From Betaproteobacteria bacterium (GTDB taxonomy: Bacteria; Pseudomonadota; Gammaproteobacteria; Burkholderiales; Usitatibacteraceae): a stretch of DNA of 64,000 nt. The translations under genes and the position numbers were made by a program. The notes under the pieces are model-generated. The model searched no databases. It was not told the DNA's origin and saw only the letters and a list, made by a program, of their open reading frames with translations. Every line of letters begins with the position of its first letter. Within the stretch, counting starts at the first letter, position 1. Location: positions 186,001 through 250,000 of the forward strand of contig JADKJR010000003.1 of NCBI GenBank assembly GCA_016720925.1. The letters are read 5' to 3'. Positions 18,681 to 30,380 of this stretch are shown piece by piece.

Positions 18681-19694
18681 TTACTTTGCCGCCATCCAGG
18701 CGACCGTCGTGTCCAGCATGCGATTTGAAAAGCCCCACTCATTGTCATACCAGCTGCTGACTTTCACGAGGCGGCCAGACACCTTGGTCAGTGTTGCATC
18801 GAAAGAAGACGAATGTGGGTCATGATTGAAATCGATCGACACCAGCGGAGCCGAGTTATAGGCAAGGATGCCCTTCATGCCGGGTTCAGCGGCGGCGGCT
18901 TTCATGATTGCATTGACTTCATCGACCGTTGTGTCGCGCGCGGCGATAAAGGAAAGATCGACAACCGATACGTTGATGGTCGGCACGCGGATCGCATAGC
19001 CGTCGAGCTTGCCATTCAATTCCGGCATCACCAGGCCCACTGCCGCCGCAGCGCCGGTCTTGGTCGGGATCATCGACATGGTCGCGGAGCGTGCGCGACG
19101 CAGATCTTCGTGCATCACGTCAGTGAGGACTTGATCATTGGTGTAAGCGTGGATGGTGGTCATGAGACCGTTGACCAGACCGATCTTTTCGTTCAGCGGC
19201 TTCACCAGCGGCGCGAGGCAATTGGTCGTGCAGCTAGCGTTGGAAATGACCGTCATCGCCGATGTCAGCTTGCTGTGATTGACGCCGTAGACGATGGTGG
19301 CGTCTACATCCTTGCCGCCGGGCGAGGAGATAATGACTTTTTTCGCCCCGCCTTTGATGTGCGCGGAGGCCTTTTCCTTGGTCGCAAAGTAGCCGGTGCA
19401 TTCCATGACGACATCCACACCCAGTTCTGCCCAGGGTAATTGGGCCGGGTCGCGCTGGGCCAGCACGCGAATGCGGTCGCCATTGACGACCATGTAATCG
19501 CCGTCAACGGTGACCGTTCCGGGGAACTTGCCGTGTGCGGTATCGTAGCGTGTGAGGTGGGCATTGGTTTCCACCGGACCCAGGTCGTTGATGGCGACGA
19601 TCTGGATGTCATGTTTCTTGTTGCCCTCATAGTGGGCACGGAGAATATTGCGGCCGATACGGCCATAGCCATTGATGGCGACTTTGATGGTCAT
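18681..19694 (-). CDS. gap: Glyceraldehyde-3-phosphate dehydrogenase, type I
   Basis: NAD-dependent oxidation of glyceraldehyde 3-phosphate. At 337 residues it has the NAD fold start VAINGYGRIGRNILRA, the active-site cysteine in SNASCTTNCLAPL and the C-terminal block WYDNEWGFSNRMLDT. The run NDLGPVETNAHLTRYDT is usual for proteobacterial GapA/CbbG. Leading gene of the minus-strand glycolytic run, divergent from rdgB. Confidence 0.97.
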   Translation of the reverse strand: MTIKVAINGYGRIGRNILRAHYEGNKKHDIQIVAINDLGPVETNAHLTRYDTAHGKFPGTVTVDGDYMVVNGDRIRVLAQRDPAQLPWAELGVDVVMECTGYFATKEKASAHIKGGAKKVIISSPGGKDVDATIVYGVNHSKLTSAMTVISNASCTTNCLAPLVKPLNEKIGLVNGLMTTIHAYTNDQVLTDVMHEDLRRARSATMSMIPTKTGAAAAVGLVMPELNGKLDGYAIRVPTINVSVVDLSFIAARDTTVDEVNAIMKAAAAEPGMKGILAYNSAPLVSIDFNHDPHSSSFDATLTKVSGRLVKVSSWYDNEWGFSNRMLDTTVAWMAAK

Positions 19695-19835
19695 TTTGTC
19701 GATTCCTGAGAGCGTGGAGGTGGAAACTGCATGGGAAAAGCGAATATTTCCATTTTACCGCAACGCACCCGCTCACCCAAACAACCTATGGCGGGGGTGT
19801 GAATTGCCGCACGAAGGGCGGGATAATGGCTAACC

Positions 19836-20426
19836 ATGAACAAAATAATCATTGCGAGCAACAATCCCGGCAAATTGCGCGAATTCGCCGCGCTGCTGCA
19901 AACGTTTGATTTCGAGGCGGTCCCACAGGCAACGCTTGGCGTCTCGGAGGCTGAGGAACCCCACGCCACTTTTGTCGAGAACGCGCTGGCGAAAGCGCGC
20001 CATGCCTCCCGGGCAACGGGCTTGCCGGCGCTGGCCGACGACTCCGGCATCTGCGCACTCGCACTGCACGGCGCTCCCGGGGTCTATTCGGCGCGCTTTG
20101 CGGGCGAACCAAAATCCGATCAACGCAACAATGAAAAACTTGTCGCGGAACTTCAGTCACATGCCGACCGCCGTGCATTCTATTACTGCGCGCTGGTGCT
20201 GGTCATGCACGCAGACGATCCGCACCCGCTTATCGCAGATGGTGAATGGTACGGAGAAGTGATCGACACACCGCGCGGCGCGGGCGGTTTCGGCTATGAC
20301 CCGTATTTTTTCTTGCCGGAATACGGCCTAACCGCGGCGGAGCTGTCGCCTGACATCAAGAACCGAATCAGCCATCGCGGCAAGGCCATGCAGGCGCTTG
20401 CCGAAAAATTGCGAACGCGGCGCTGA
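19836..20426 (+). CDS. rdgB: XTP/dITP diphosphatase (non-canonical purine NTP pyrophosphatase)
   Basis: Removes XTP, dITP and related faulty nucleotides. At 196 residues it has the opening IIIASNNPGKLREFAALL, the catalytic region LADDSGICALAL followed by GAPGVYSARFAG, and the C-terminal block GGFGYDPYFFLPEYGLT with HRGKAMQAL. The last bases overlap the hemW start as TGATG, so the two genes are translationally coupled, as in many proteobacteria. Confidence 0.95.
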   Translation: MNKIIIASNNPGKLREFAALLQTFDFEAVPQATLGVSEAEEPHATFVENALAKARHASRATGLPALADDSGICALALHGAPGVYSARFAGEPKSDQRNNEKLVAELQSHADRRAFYYCALVLVMHADDPHPLIADGEWYGEVIDTPRGAGGFGYDPYFFLPEYGLTAAELSPDIKNRISHRGKAMQALAEKLRTRR

Positions 20427-21622
20427 TGTCTGTTTCCATCATGGCGCCGGGCACGATGTCCGACCGTCCTGCGCTGACGGTATTGCCGCCGCTGGCGCTC
20501 TATATCCATATTCCCTGGTGCGTGCGCAAGTGCCCGTATTGCGATTTCAACTCGCACGAAGCGAAAGGGGGAAGCGGCGCAATTCCCGAACGCCAATACA
20601 TCGACGCGCTCATTTCTGATCTCGATCACACGCTGCCGAATATCTGGGGCCGGCGGGTGTACACGGTGTTCTTCGGTGGCGGCACACCGAGCATTTTTTC
20701 CGCGCGGGCGATCGGTGAAATTCTCGCCGCGGTGCGCGCCCGCGTCTCGCTCGACAGCGAAGCGGAAATCACCATGGAAGCCAATCCCGGTACGTTTGAG
20801 GCAGAAAAGTTTCGCGGCTTCCGCGAGGCAGGCGTGAATCGCTTGTCGATTGGCATCCAGAGTTTTAACGAGGCGCACTTGCTGGCGCTGGGGCGCATTC
20901 ACAACAGCAACGAGGCACACCGCGCCATCGAGATTGCGCAGGCGAATTTTGACAACATCAATCTCGATCTGATGTTTGCCCTGCCGAAGCAGACGCTGAA
21001 GGAGTGCGAAGAAGATATCGATACTGCTCTTTCATTCGGCACCAAGCACTTGTCGATCTACCACCTCACGCTCGAGCCGAACACGCTGTTCCACCGATTT
21101 CCACCACCGTTACCTGATGACGATCTGGCCGCGGACATGCAAGCCATGATCGAATCCAAACTGGGTGGCGCGAGATACACGCACTATGAAACATCCGCCT
21201 ACGCCAAGCCTGGACGGGAATGCCGCCATAACCTGAACTACTGGCGCTTCGGAGATTACCTCGGCATCGGCGCGGGCGCGCACGCCAAGATTTCATTTCC
21301 TGACCGCATCACCCGCGAGGCGCGCTACAAGCAACCGCAGGCTTTCATGGAGCGGGCGGCGCTGGGCGACGCCGCGGAGGAAACCAAAACGATTTCCCGC
21401 GCTGAGTTGCCGTTTGAATTCATGCTTAACGCCTTGCGCCTGACAGAGGGATTTTCGCTGGCGATGTTCGTCGAGCGCACGGGTTTACCCGTAACCGCAA
21501 TTACCGCGAAACTGGATCAGGCAGAAGCAAAGGGGCTGATCACGCGGGATCACGTGAACGTGAAACCGACCGACAAGGGGCGATTGTTCCTGAATGACCT
21601 GCTGGAAATGTTCCTGCCATAG
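20426..21622 (+). CDS. hemW: Radical SAM heme chaperone HemW
   Basis: A protein of 398 residues related to coproporphyrinogen dehydrogenase but acting as a heme-trafficking protein. The radical SAM cluster site is CVRKCPYCDFNSH. FFGGGTPSIFS, EANPGTFEAEKF and NRLSIGIQSFN are the usual HemN/HemW blocks, and the C-terminal HemN domain is present. It lacks the extra N-terminal sequence of true HemN. It is coupled to rdgB and its end faces repeat R4. Confidence 0.93.
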   Translation: MSVSIMAPGTMSDRPALTVLPPLALYIHIPWCVRKCPYCDFNSHEAKGGSGAIPERQYIDALISDLDHTLPNIWGRRVYTVFFGGGTPSIFSARAIGEILAAVRARVSLDSEAEITMEANPGTFEAEKFRGFREAGVNRLSIGIQSFNEAHLLALGRIHNSNEAHRAIEIAQANFDNINLDLMFALPKQTLKECEEDIDTALSFGTKHLSIYHLTLEPNTLFHRFPPPLPDDDLAADMQAMIESKLGGARYTHYETSAYAKPGRECRHNLNYWRFGDYLGIGAGAHAKISFPDRITREARYKQPQAFMERAALGDAAEETKTISRAELPFEFMLNALRLTEGFSLAMFVERTGLPVTAITAKLDQAEAKGLITRDHVNVKPTDKGRLFLNDLLEMFLP

Positions 21623-21642
21623 CAGCTCGCTGCCAGCCGATC

Positions 21643-21707
21643 AAACTCAAGCACTGGCGCGGCGCTTCGGACTAAAATGGCCGGAACGCCGCGCCAGTGC
21701 TTGACTT
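21643..21707. repeat. Palindromic intergenic repeat R4
   Basis: One of the best-preserved copies. The left arm is AAACTCAAGCACTGGCGCGG and the right arm GCCGCGCCAGTGCTTGACTT, with centre CTAAAATGG. Roughly 24 of 27 positions pair. It lies between the converging hemW and GGDEF-EAL genes. Confidence 0.92.
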
Positions 21708-21724
21708 CATACTATTTTCGCAGG

Positions 21725-24586
21725 CTACTGCAAATCCAGAAACTCCGCCTCGAACTCCGCCGCAGGCAGCGGCTTCGAGAAGAAATACCCCTGATATTCA
21801 TCGCACTCCAGATCGCGCAGCACGCGGTACTGGTCTTCGCGTTCAACACCCTCCGCGACCACGTTTAGTTTCAGACTATGGGTCATGGCGATGATGGCGC
21901 GGATGATGGCTTCGTCATTGGGGTCGGTGCCGATATCGCGCACGAAAGATGAATCGACCTTGATCGAATCGACCGGCAGTTGCTTCAGGTAGGAGAGCGA
22001 GGAATAGCCGGTGCCGAAATCGTCGATCGCAAGCCCAACGCCCAGCTTACCCAAGCGCGTCAGCAGTTCCGCCGTCTCGTCCATGTTTTTCAGCAGCATG
22101 CTTTCGGTCAGCTCCAGCTCCACCACAGTCGGGTCGAGGTTGGCGGCTGTGGCGCTGGCGGTGATGGCGCGAATCAGGCGGTCGCCGTCGTACATTTGGC
22201 CAACCGAGAGATTGACCGCGAGTTTAAGATCGCGGCCACTGCGTTCGCGCCATTCGGCAATTTGCTTGAACGCGTGTTCGATGACCCATTCGCCCATCGG
22301 CACGATTAGCCCGGAATCCTCGGCGACACCGATGAATTTGTCGGGCGTGATGAGCCCGCGGCGCGGATGCTGCCAGCGAATCAGCGCTTCCACGCCGGTG
22401 ACGTGGCCGGTGAGAAACGACACGCGCGGCTGGTAATACAACTGCAGCTCGTCGCGACGCAAGGCAAGGCGCAAGAAATTTTCGATCGACAGCCGCTCCT
22501 GCGCGCGGGCGTTCATTTCGTGCGAGAAGAACTGGTAGTTATTGCGGCCCTTGGCTTTCGCATCGTACATCGCCACGTCTGCGTGTTTCATCAGTGTCTG
22601 CGGGTCCTGACCGTCGACGGGAAAGACGCTGATGCCGATCGAACAGGACGTATTGAGATGCTGGCCGTTAATCATGATCGGCGCGGCCATGGACGCAATC
22701 ATTTTGTCGGCCACGTTTTGCGCGCCTTCCTGCGCATCGGCGCTTTCAGCAATCGGCAGGTTCTCAAGGATCACGGCGAATTCATCGCCGCCCTGGCGTG
22801 CGACGGTATCGGTGGCGCGAATGCACGCTGTAAGGCGCGCGGCAACGCGCTTCAGCAGTTCATCGCCGACATCGTGGCCCAGCGAGTCGTTGATGGTCTT
22901 GAAACGATCCAGGTCAATGAACATGAAGGCCAAGCGGGATTTCTTGCGCGCCGCGTTCGCCACGCCTTGTTCGAGGCGGTCATTCAGCAGCATGCGGTTG
23001 GGCAATCCGGTGAGGGGATCGCGTGTGGCGAGAAATTCAACGCGATCTTCGGCGAGCTTGCGCTTGGTGATGTTGGCGGTGGTGCCGGTCATGCGCAGTG
23101 CGAGGCCGCTTTCTGCGCGCTCGGCCACCTTGCCCTTGGATTGCATCCATACCCATTCACCGTGCGGGTCTGGCACCCGATACTCGCACAGAAAGTCGGT
23201 AGTCTCGCCTCTGGCGGTCTGCGTGAGCGCCTCACGAAAGCGCTCTTTATCGTCCGGGTGATTCCAGGCCAGTACTTCTTCGCCGCTGAAAATCGTTCCC
23301 GGTTCGTCGGCCGGTTTGGCGCCCAGCAGCGCTTCCCAGTCTTGACTGAAATGCACCTCGTTAGCCGTCAAGTCCCAGTCCCAGATGGCAAGATTGGAGC
23401 CCGCCAGCGCCAGGTCTAGCCGCTCCTTGGCGCGTGCGACTTCGCGTTCGGCGCGGATACGCTCGGTAATGTCCCGACCAACACCGAGGCACATACGCCG
23501 ACCACCGATATCCAGCGCGAGACCGTGAAATGAATAGGGTGTTTCGTCACCGGATTTGCCGCGAATATCTGCCTCGATCACGACTTCGCTACCGGTGTCA
23601 AAGATGCGCCTGATCGCATCGGCGACGGCGGTGCGATTCTTCTCGGCAACAAAATCCAGCGCGTGTTTTTGCTGCATATCGTCGTCGCAGAAACCAGTAA
23701 TGGCGGCAAAGTTCGCGTTCCAGCGCAACATTTTTCCATCGGCATCGAACATGAAAAACGCACCCGGGAGGCTCTGAATGGTCGCGTCCGAAAAATCCTT
23801 TTCATCGCGCAACCGGTCCTCGGTGGCTTTGCGGCTGGCGATCTCATCTTCCAGCAACTGCTCGAGCCGCAGGACTTTCTGTGTTGATTGTTCGATGTGT
23901 TGTTGAGCGGCAGTATTCTCGCTTGGCACCGGAACAGGCTTGATAAAAGTTGAATGCGGGGGCGCCACCGGCACCGGCTTTACTTGACCAGGCTGGCCAC
24001 CTAGTTGACGCTCGTGGCGCATTTCCAGGCGGCGTTCGGCTCGCGCTTCGAGCCGGGCACGGGTCAGCTCCGCCAGGTTGATCAGCGCTTCCAGTTCGCG
24101 GGGCACCGCTTCGCGCGCGACCGTGTCAAACACCGACAGCGCGCCGATTATCGCGCCTTCTTTGGAAATGATCGCCGCACCAGCGTAGAAGCAAATATGT
24201 GGCGGACCGGAAACCAGCGGATGATCGCGAAAGCGTTTATCGGCGAATGCATCCGGCACCACAAAAATGCGCAATCGATGTTCCGTCGCGGATGCGCTCG
24301 GCAGGAAAAAGCTAAGCTCGCGCGCCATTGAATCGACCGGAAAATTCACCCGCGACTTGAACCATTCTCGCCATGCGCCGCGCCCGAGCCCATCGGACGA
24401 CGACATCGAGCGGGCGGCATTCACATCCCCGGTGTCGAAGAATGATATTCCCGCCATGGTCGCGCCAAACACCTCGGCCGCGCGCTGCGCGAGATCATCA
24501 AACGCCGGCTCGGGCGGCGTATCGAGAATGTCATAGCGCAATAGCACCGCGCGTACGGCACTGCTGGAAATAGGCGTCGCGATCAT
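21725..24586 (-). CDS. GAF-PAS-PAS-GGDEF-EAL cyclic-di-GMP turnover protein
   Basis: A sensor and signalling enzyme of 953 residues with no membrane segment. A GAF domain occupies roughly residues 5-175, a coiled stretch 230-270, and two PAS domains 275-520 (the second PAS_3-like, with PDPHGEWVWMQSKGKV). The cyclase domain is intact with RQGGDEFAVIL, preceded by the inhibitory RATD site five residues upstream. The phosphodiesterase domain has GVEALIRW and DDFGTGYSSLSYL. Both activities look possible. I start at MIATPISSS (24586); the upstream 44 codons overlap the end of xth. No clear ribosome site is visible. Confidence 0.9.
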   Translation of the reverse strand: MIATPISSSAVRAVLLRYDILDTPPEPAFDDLAQRAAEVFGATMAGISFFDTGDVNAARSMSSSDGLGRGAWREWFKSRVNFPVDSMARELSFFLPSASATEHRLRIFVVPDAFADKRFRDHPLVSGPPHICFYAGAAIISKEGAIIGALSVFDTVAREAVPRELEALINLAELTRARLEARAERRLEMRHERQLGGQPGQVKPVPVAPPHSTFIKPVPVPSENTAAQQHIEQSTQKVLRLEQLLEDEIASRKATEDRLRDEKDFSDATIQSLPGAFFMFDADGKMLRWNANFAAITGFCDDDMQQKHALDFVAEKNRTAVADAIRRIFDTGSEVVIEADIRGKSGDETPYSFHGLALDIGGRRMCLGVGRDITERIRAEREVARAKERLDLALAGSNLAIWDWDLTANEVHFSQDWEALLGAKPADEPGTIFSGEEVLAWNHPDDKERFREALTQTARGETTDFLCEYRVPDPHGEWVWMQSKGKVAERAESGLALRMTGTTANITKRKLAEDRVEFLATRDPLTGLPNRMLLNDRLEQGVANAARKKSRLAFMFIDLDRFKTINDSLGHDVGDELLKRVAARLTACIRATDTVARQGGDEFAVILENLPIAESADAQEGAQNVADKMIASMAAPIMINGQHLNTSCSIGISVFPVDGQDPQTLMKHADVAMYDAKAKGRNNYQFFSHEMNARAQERLSIENFLRLALRRDELQLYYQPRVSFLTGHVTGVEALIRWQHPRRGLITPDKFIGVAEDSGLIVPMGEWVIEHAFKQIAEWRERSGRDLKLAVNLSVGQMYDGDRLIRAITASATAANLDPTVVELELTESMLLKNMDETAELLTRLGKLGVGLAIDDFGTGYSSLSYLKQLPVDSIKVDSSFVRDIGTDPNDEAIIRAIIAMTHSLKLNVVAEGVEREDQYRVLRDLECDEYQGYFFSKPLPAAEFEAEFLDLQ

Positions 24587-24627
24587 GGTGCGAGATTGCG
24601 GCGATGCGCCAGACAGGTCATGCTCAA

Positions 24628-25398
24628 TTATGGCGCACGCAGCACGGCCACGACCGGCGCGTGATCCGAGGGCCGCTCCCATTTTCGCGGCTCGATATCT
24701 ATCGCGGCACTCTCGCAACGCAGTGCGATTGCGGGTGTCAGCAGGATGTGGTCAATGCGCAATCCCAGATTGCGTTTGAAACCGTTCATGCGGTAATCCC
24801 ACCATGAAAAACTCTTCTCTGGCTATGGAAACAGGCGGAAGCTGTCCCTGAGACCCAGATCCACCAATCGCCGCATGGCGGCGCGCTCGGGCTCGGAACA
24901 AAGCACCTGGCCTTCCCACGCTTTCGGGTCATGCACGTCGCGATCCTCCGGCGCAATGTTGTAGTCACCCAGCAGGGCCACATCGCCATACTCGGCAATC
25001 TGCGATTGCACATAGACAGCCAATGCATCCAGCCATCGCAGTTTGTACTGGTATTTGTCAGAATCGATGCTTTGCCCATTGGGAATATAGACGCAGATTA
25101 TCCGTACACCCTCAACGGTCGCGGCGATCACCCGCTTCTGCTCGTCCGCAAATCCCGGCATTCCCTTGCTGACATCTTCGGCGCTCGCTCGCGAAAGGAT
25201 GGCGACGCCGTTATACGTCTTCTGGCCGTCGAACACGGCGTGGTAGCCGACCTCGTCAAATGCGGCCAATGGAAACTTGGCGTCCTCCTGTTTCAATTCC
25301 TGCAGGCAAAGTGCATCAGGCTGATGCGCACGCAGCCAGTCGAGAACGTGGGGCAAACGAACATTGAGGGAATTGACGTTCCACGTCGCGAGTTTCAT
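24628..25398 (-). pseudogene. xth: Exodeoxyribonuclease III with an in-frame TAG
   Basis: DNA-repair nuclease (AP endonuclease/3' exonuclease). Residues 1-191 read normally: WNVNSLNVRL, LCLQELKQED and LLGDYNIAPEDRDVHDP are conserved. A TAG at 24825-24823 then interrupts the frame. The same frame continues with PEKSFSWWDYRMNGFKRN, LRIDHILLTP and the final catalytic SDHAPVVAVL, ending at 24628, for 256 codons in all. One C-to-T change (CAG to TAG) would explain it. The truncated product would lack the Asp and His of those two motifs and be inactive. A sequencing error is possible. Confidence 0.85.
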
Positions 25399-25421
25399 CG
25401 CGCGCTTCCGCGACGGCGGCG

Positions 25422-25964
25422 CTAGTTCGCTGCAGCCGGGGCGGCCGATGCGGCAGGCTTGACAGGTATGACAGGCGCTGGCGGCTTTGCGCGAACGCCT
25501 GGATTAGTACGTGGATAGCCCGCGCTGGACAACGCGTCATGCCATTCGCTGTCAGCGAATCCCTTTATCACCCGTCCGCCAATGGTAAGGGTCGGCACCG
25601 ATAGTCCGCCGGCAGCTTCCTTCAGGGCATCCATTGCTGCCTGATCGGTCTCGGGGTTGCGATCCGTAAAGGGAATGCCGCGGGCGCTCAACAGGGCGCG
25701 CGCCTTGTCGCATGGCTCTCCGCAGGCGTTGGCAAACAACGTCACAGGATTGCGTTTGATGGCATCCATGACGCTATATGGCAAGTCGTCCGAGGGTGTG
25801 ACGTTGTCACCATATGCCTTTTGCCGCACGTCCTTGGCGTCCTTCGGGGGCGGCACATCCGAGTAGGTCACCTTGCCGTCGCTGTCGACCCATTTGTAGA
25901 GCTGTGCATCGGCCGTGCCGGTTACGCAGGCCAGCAGAAAAATGGCGAATGTGGATATACGCAT
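25422..25964 (-). CDS. Exported DUF4124 and glutaredoxin-like protein
   Basis: A protein of 180 residues with a signal peptide (about residues 1-20, cleaved after TADA). A DUF4124 domain (QLYKWVDSDGKVTYSDVPPP) follows, and then a glutaredoxin-like domain (about residues 68-145) with CGEPCDKARALL. The conserved cis-proline region is SVPTLTIGG. It probably acts on periplasmic thiols, but the CxxxC spacing is not the classical CxxC, so catalytic ability is uncertain. The tail is Pro/Ala-rich. I start at 25964, where GAGGAG stands upstream; the longer frame begins 16 codons earlier. Confidence 0.85.
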   Translation of the reverse strand: MRISTFAIFLLACVTGTADAQLYKWVDSDGKVTYSDVPPPKDAKDVRQKAYGDNVTPSDDLPYSVMDAIKRNPVTLFANACGEPCDKARALLSARGIPFTDRNPETDQAAMDALKEAAGGLSVPTLTIGGRVIKGFADSEWHDALSSAGYPRTNPGVRAKPPAPVIPVKPAASAAPAAAN

Positions 25965-26008
25965 GGCGGAACTCCTCGAATAATTAAGCACCCTGCGACC
26001 GCAAGGAT

Positions 26009-28069
<2,061 letters not shown>

Positions 28070-28145
28070 GACCGGCTTTCCATCGAAAAGGACGCCAATT
28101 ATAGCGTCCCGCGCACTGGCGCCGGATCGCCCCGACCTTGCCTTC

Positions 28146-29420
28146 CTACGCCTTGAAAACCAGTACTCCGTCAATCAGCGTGTGTGTCACGCGAACCTGC
28201 AGTTCGCGTCGCATCCAGGGTGAATTCTTGCCCTGGCTGCGCAATGTTTGTGGTGTCAGCGCCCAGAACGCAGCGGGATCAAAGATGCAGAGATCAGCGG
28301 GGGCGCCAATCGCAATTTTCCCCGCTTCCAGCCCCAGCAACGCAGCTGGATTGGCGGTGATTTTCTGCAGGGCAGCAGCAACAGAAACGCCCGCCTGCTC
28401 GGCCCACTTGAGCGTAAGCGGTAGCAACAACTCCAGCCCGGTCGCACCCGGCTCGGCTTCGCCAAATGGAACATGTTTCGCATCATCGTCGATCGGTGTG
28501 TGGTCGGAACAAATGGCATCAATGGTGCCATCAATGACACCGCGCGAAAGTGCATCGCGATCCGCGGGGCTGCGAAGCGGCGGCGTGAAACGGTATTGAG
28601 AATCGAAGTAACCAATGTCTCGATCGGTGAGTAGCAGGTGATGGATGCCGACGTCACAAGTCAGCGGCAGGCCTTCCGCCTTGGCTGCGCGCACCAACTC
28701 CACGCCCAACCGGCTGGACAGTCGCGCCAAGTGAACCCGCGCGCCAGTGTCGCGCATCAACGTGACGATCGTGGAGATCGCCACCGTTTCCGCGCTCACC
28801 GGAATGCCGGCGAGGCCGAGGCGCGACGCGACTTCACCATCGTGCGCAATGCCTCCGCGCGCGAGATGCGCATCTTCGGGCCGCAGCCATACGGGGTAGC
28901 CGTACGTGGCGGCATATTGCATGGCGCGATACAACACCACCGTGTCAATGATCGGCTCGTCGCCATTGGTGAATCCCACGCAGCCGGCCTCGGTTAATTC
29001 AACCATTTCGGTCAACTGCACGCCGCGCAGGCCGGTCGTCAGCGCGCCCAATGGATAAACACGCGCCTGATTGAGCGCAGCGGCGCGGCGCTTGAGCATT
29101 TCGACCAGCCCGGGCTCATCGAGTACCGGGTCGGTATCCGGCGGACACACCAGTGAGGTAATGCCCCCCGCCACGGCCGCCAGCATTTCGCTTTCCAATG
29201 TGGCTTTGTGTTCAAGGCCTGGCTCCCGAAGTCGCGCGCAGAGATCGATCACGCCGGGGCAAACAATCTTTGCGCTGGCATCGACTACCTTCTCGGCTTT
29301 CCAGCCGTCGGGTGCGCGATCGATGGAGACAATCTTGCCGTCGTCAAGGAAAAGAGACTGCACCTGGTCGAGTTGGTGTGCCGCGTCGACCAGTCGTCCG
29401 TTGTTGATTTCGATTTTCAT
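28146..29420 (-). CDS. pyrC': Dihydroorotase-like protein without metal ligands (PyrC'/PyrX type)
   Basis: A type I dihydroorotase homologue of 424 residues. The HxH metal motif expected in DxHxHLREPG reads DLCARLREPG, and the later histidine of HLxHVST is arginine in VHLARLSS. The downstream aspartate in ICSDHTPID and the GIHHLLLTD pair remain. With these ligands lost it should be inactive. In pseudomonads such a protein is a structural partner that forms a dodecamer with aspartate carbamoyltransferase. Its start lies inside the pyrB end, supporting a complex. A true pyrC must lie elsewhere. Confidence 0.88.
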   Translation of the reverse strand: MKIEINNGRLVDAAHQLDQVQSLFLDDGKIVSIDRAPDGWKAEKVVDASAKIVCPGVIDLCARLREPGLEHKATLESEMLAAVAGGITSLVCPPDTDPVLDEPGLVEMLKRRAAALNQARVYPLGALTTGLRGVQLTEMVELTEAGCVGFTNGDEPIIDTVVLYRAMQYAATYGYPVWLRPEDAHLARGGIAHDGEVASRLGLAGIPVSAETVAISTIVTLMRDTGARVHLARLSSRLGVELVRAAKAEGLPLTCDVGIHHLLLTDRDIGYFDSQYRFTPPLRSPADRDALSRGVIDGTIDAICSDHTPIDDDAKHVPFGEAEPGATGLELLLPLTLKWAEQAGVSVAAALQKITANPAALLGLEAGKIAIGAPADLCIFDPAAFWALTPQTLRSQGKNSPWMRRELQVRVTHTLIDGVLVFKA

Positions 29421-29428
29421 GCTGTCTT

Positions 29429-30379
29429 TCACGCCCCCGTCACCGTCGCCATCACTGCCATCCGCACCGCGATGCCAAATGTCACCTGCGGGAGAATCAC
29501 GCTCTGGCGCCCGTCCGCAATTGGCGAATCGATTTCCACGCCGCGATTCATCGGCCCCGGATGCATGACGATGGCGCCCGGCTTGGCGCGTGCCAGTTTT
29601 TCGGAGGTCAATCCATAGCTTTTGAAAAATTCATTGGCGGAGGGCAGCAGCGCGCCGTTCATGCGCTCGTTCTGCACCCTGAGCATGATCACCACATCGC
29701 AGCCTTCCAGTCCGCGTCGCATGTCGTGATACACCGAAACCCCCATGCGCTCGACCTCGGTGGGAATGAGTGTTTTCGGCCCGATCACGCGCACGTCCGG
29801 GCAGCCCAGCGTCGTCAGCGCGTGAATGTCCGAGCGCGCGACGCGTGAATGCAGCACATCGCCAACGATCGCGATGCTGAGATTGTGGAATGACTTCTTG
29901 TAGTGGCGAATCGTGTACATGTCCAGCAGACCCTGCGTCGGGTGCGCATGGCGGCCGTCACCGGCGTTAATCACGGCGATGCCGGATTTCACATGCTGTG
30001 CGATCAGGTGCGCGGCGCCCGATTCGGCGTGACGTACGACGAACATGTCCGCATTCATCGCCGCGAGATTATCGATGGTATCAAGCAGCGATTCTCCCTT
30101 GCTGGTCGAGGAGGCATTGATATTGAGATTGATCACGTCGGCGGAGAGACGCTTGGCGGCGATCTCGAACGTGGTGCGGGTACGCGTGGAATTTTCGAAG
30201 AACAGGTTGAATACCGACTTGCCGCGCAACAGCGGCACTTTCTTCACTTCGCGGTCGCCGACGCTGACGAACTGGTCGGCGGTCGCGAGAATATTCTCGA
30301 TCATGAGGCGGGGAAGCCCCTCGGTGGTGAGGAGGTGCTTGAGCTTGCCGTCAGCGGAGAGTTGCGGGTGGTAAGACAT
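29429..30379 (-). CDS. pyrB: Aspartate carbamoyltransferase catalytic subunit
   Basis: Second step of pyrimidine synthesis. At 316 residues it has the carbamoyl-phosphate loop FFENSTRTRTTFE, the aspartate-binding HPGPMNRGVE and the HPTQGLLDMYTI motif. I start at MSYHPQLSADG (30379), eight codons into the open frame, one base after the pyrR stop. It is followed by pyrC', the usual order in betaproteobacteria, where the two proteins are thought to assemble. Confidence 0.96.
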   Translation of the reverse strand: MSYHPQLSADGKLKHLLTTEGLPRLMIENILATADQFVSVGDREVKKVPLLRGKSVFNLFFENSTRTRTTFEIAAKRLSADVINLNINASSTSKGESLLDTIDNLAAMNADMFVVRHAESGAAHLIAQHVKSGIAVINAGDGRHAHPTQGLLDMYTIRHYKKSFHNLSIAIVGDVLHSRVARSDIHALTTLGCPDVRVIGPKTLIPTEVERMGVSVYHDMRRGLEGCDVVIMLRVQNERMNGALLPSANEFFKSYGLTSEKLARAKPGAIVMHPGPMNRGVEIDSPIADGRQSVILPQVTFGIAVRMAVMATVTGA

Positions 30380-30380
30380 T

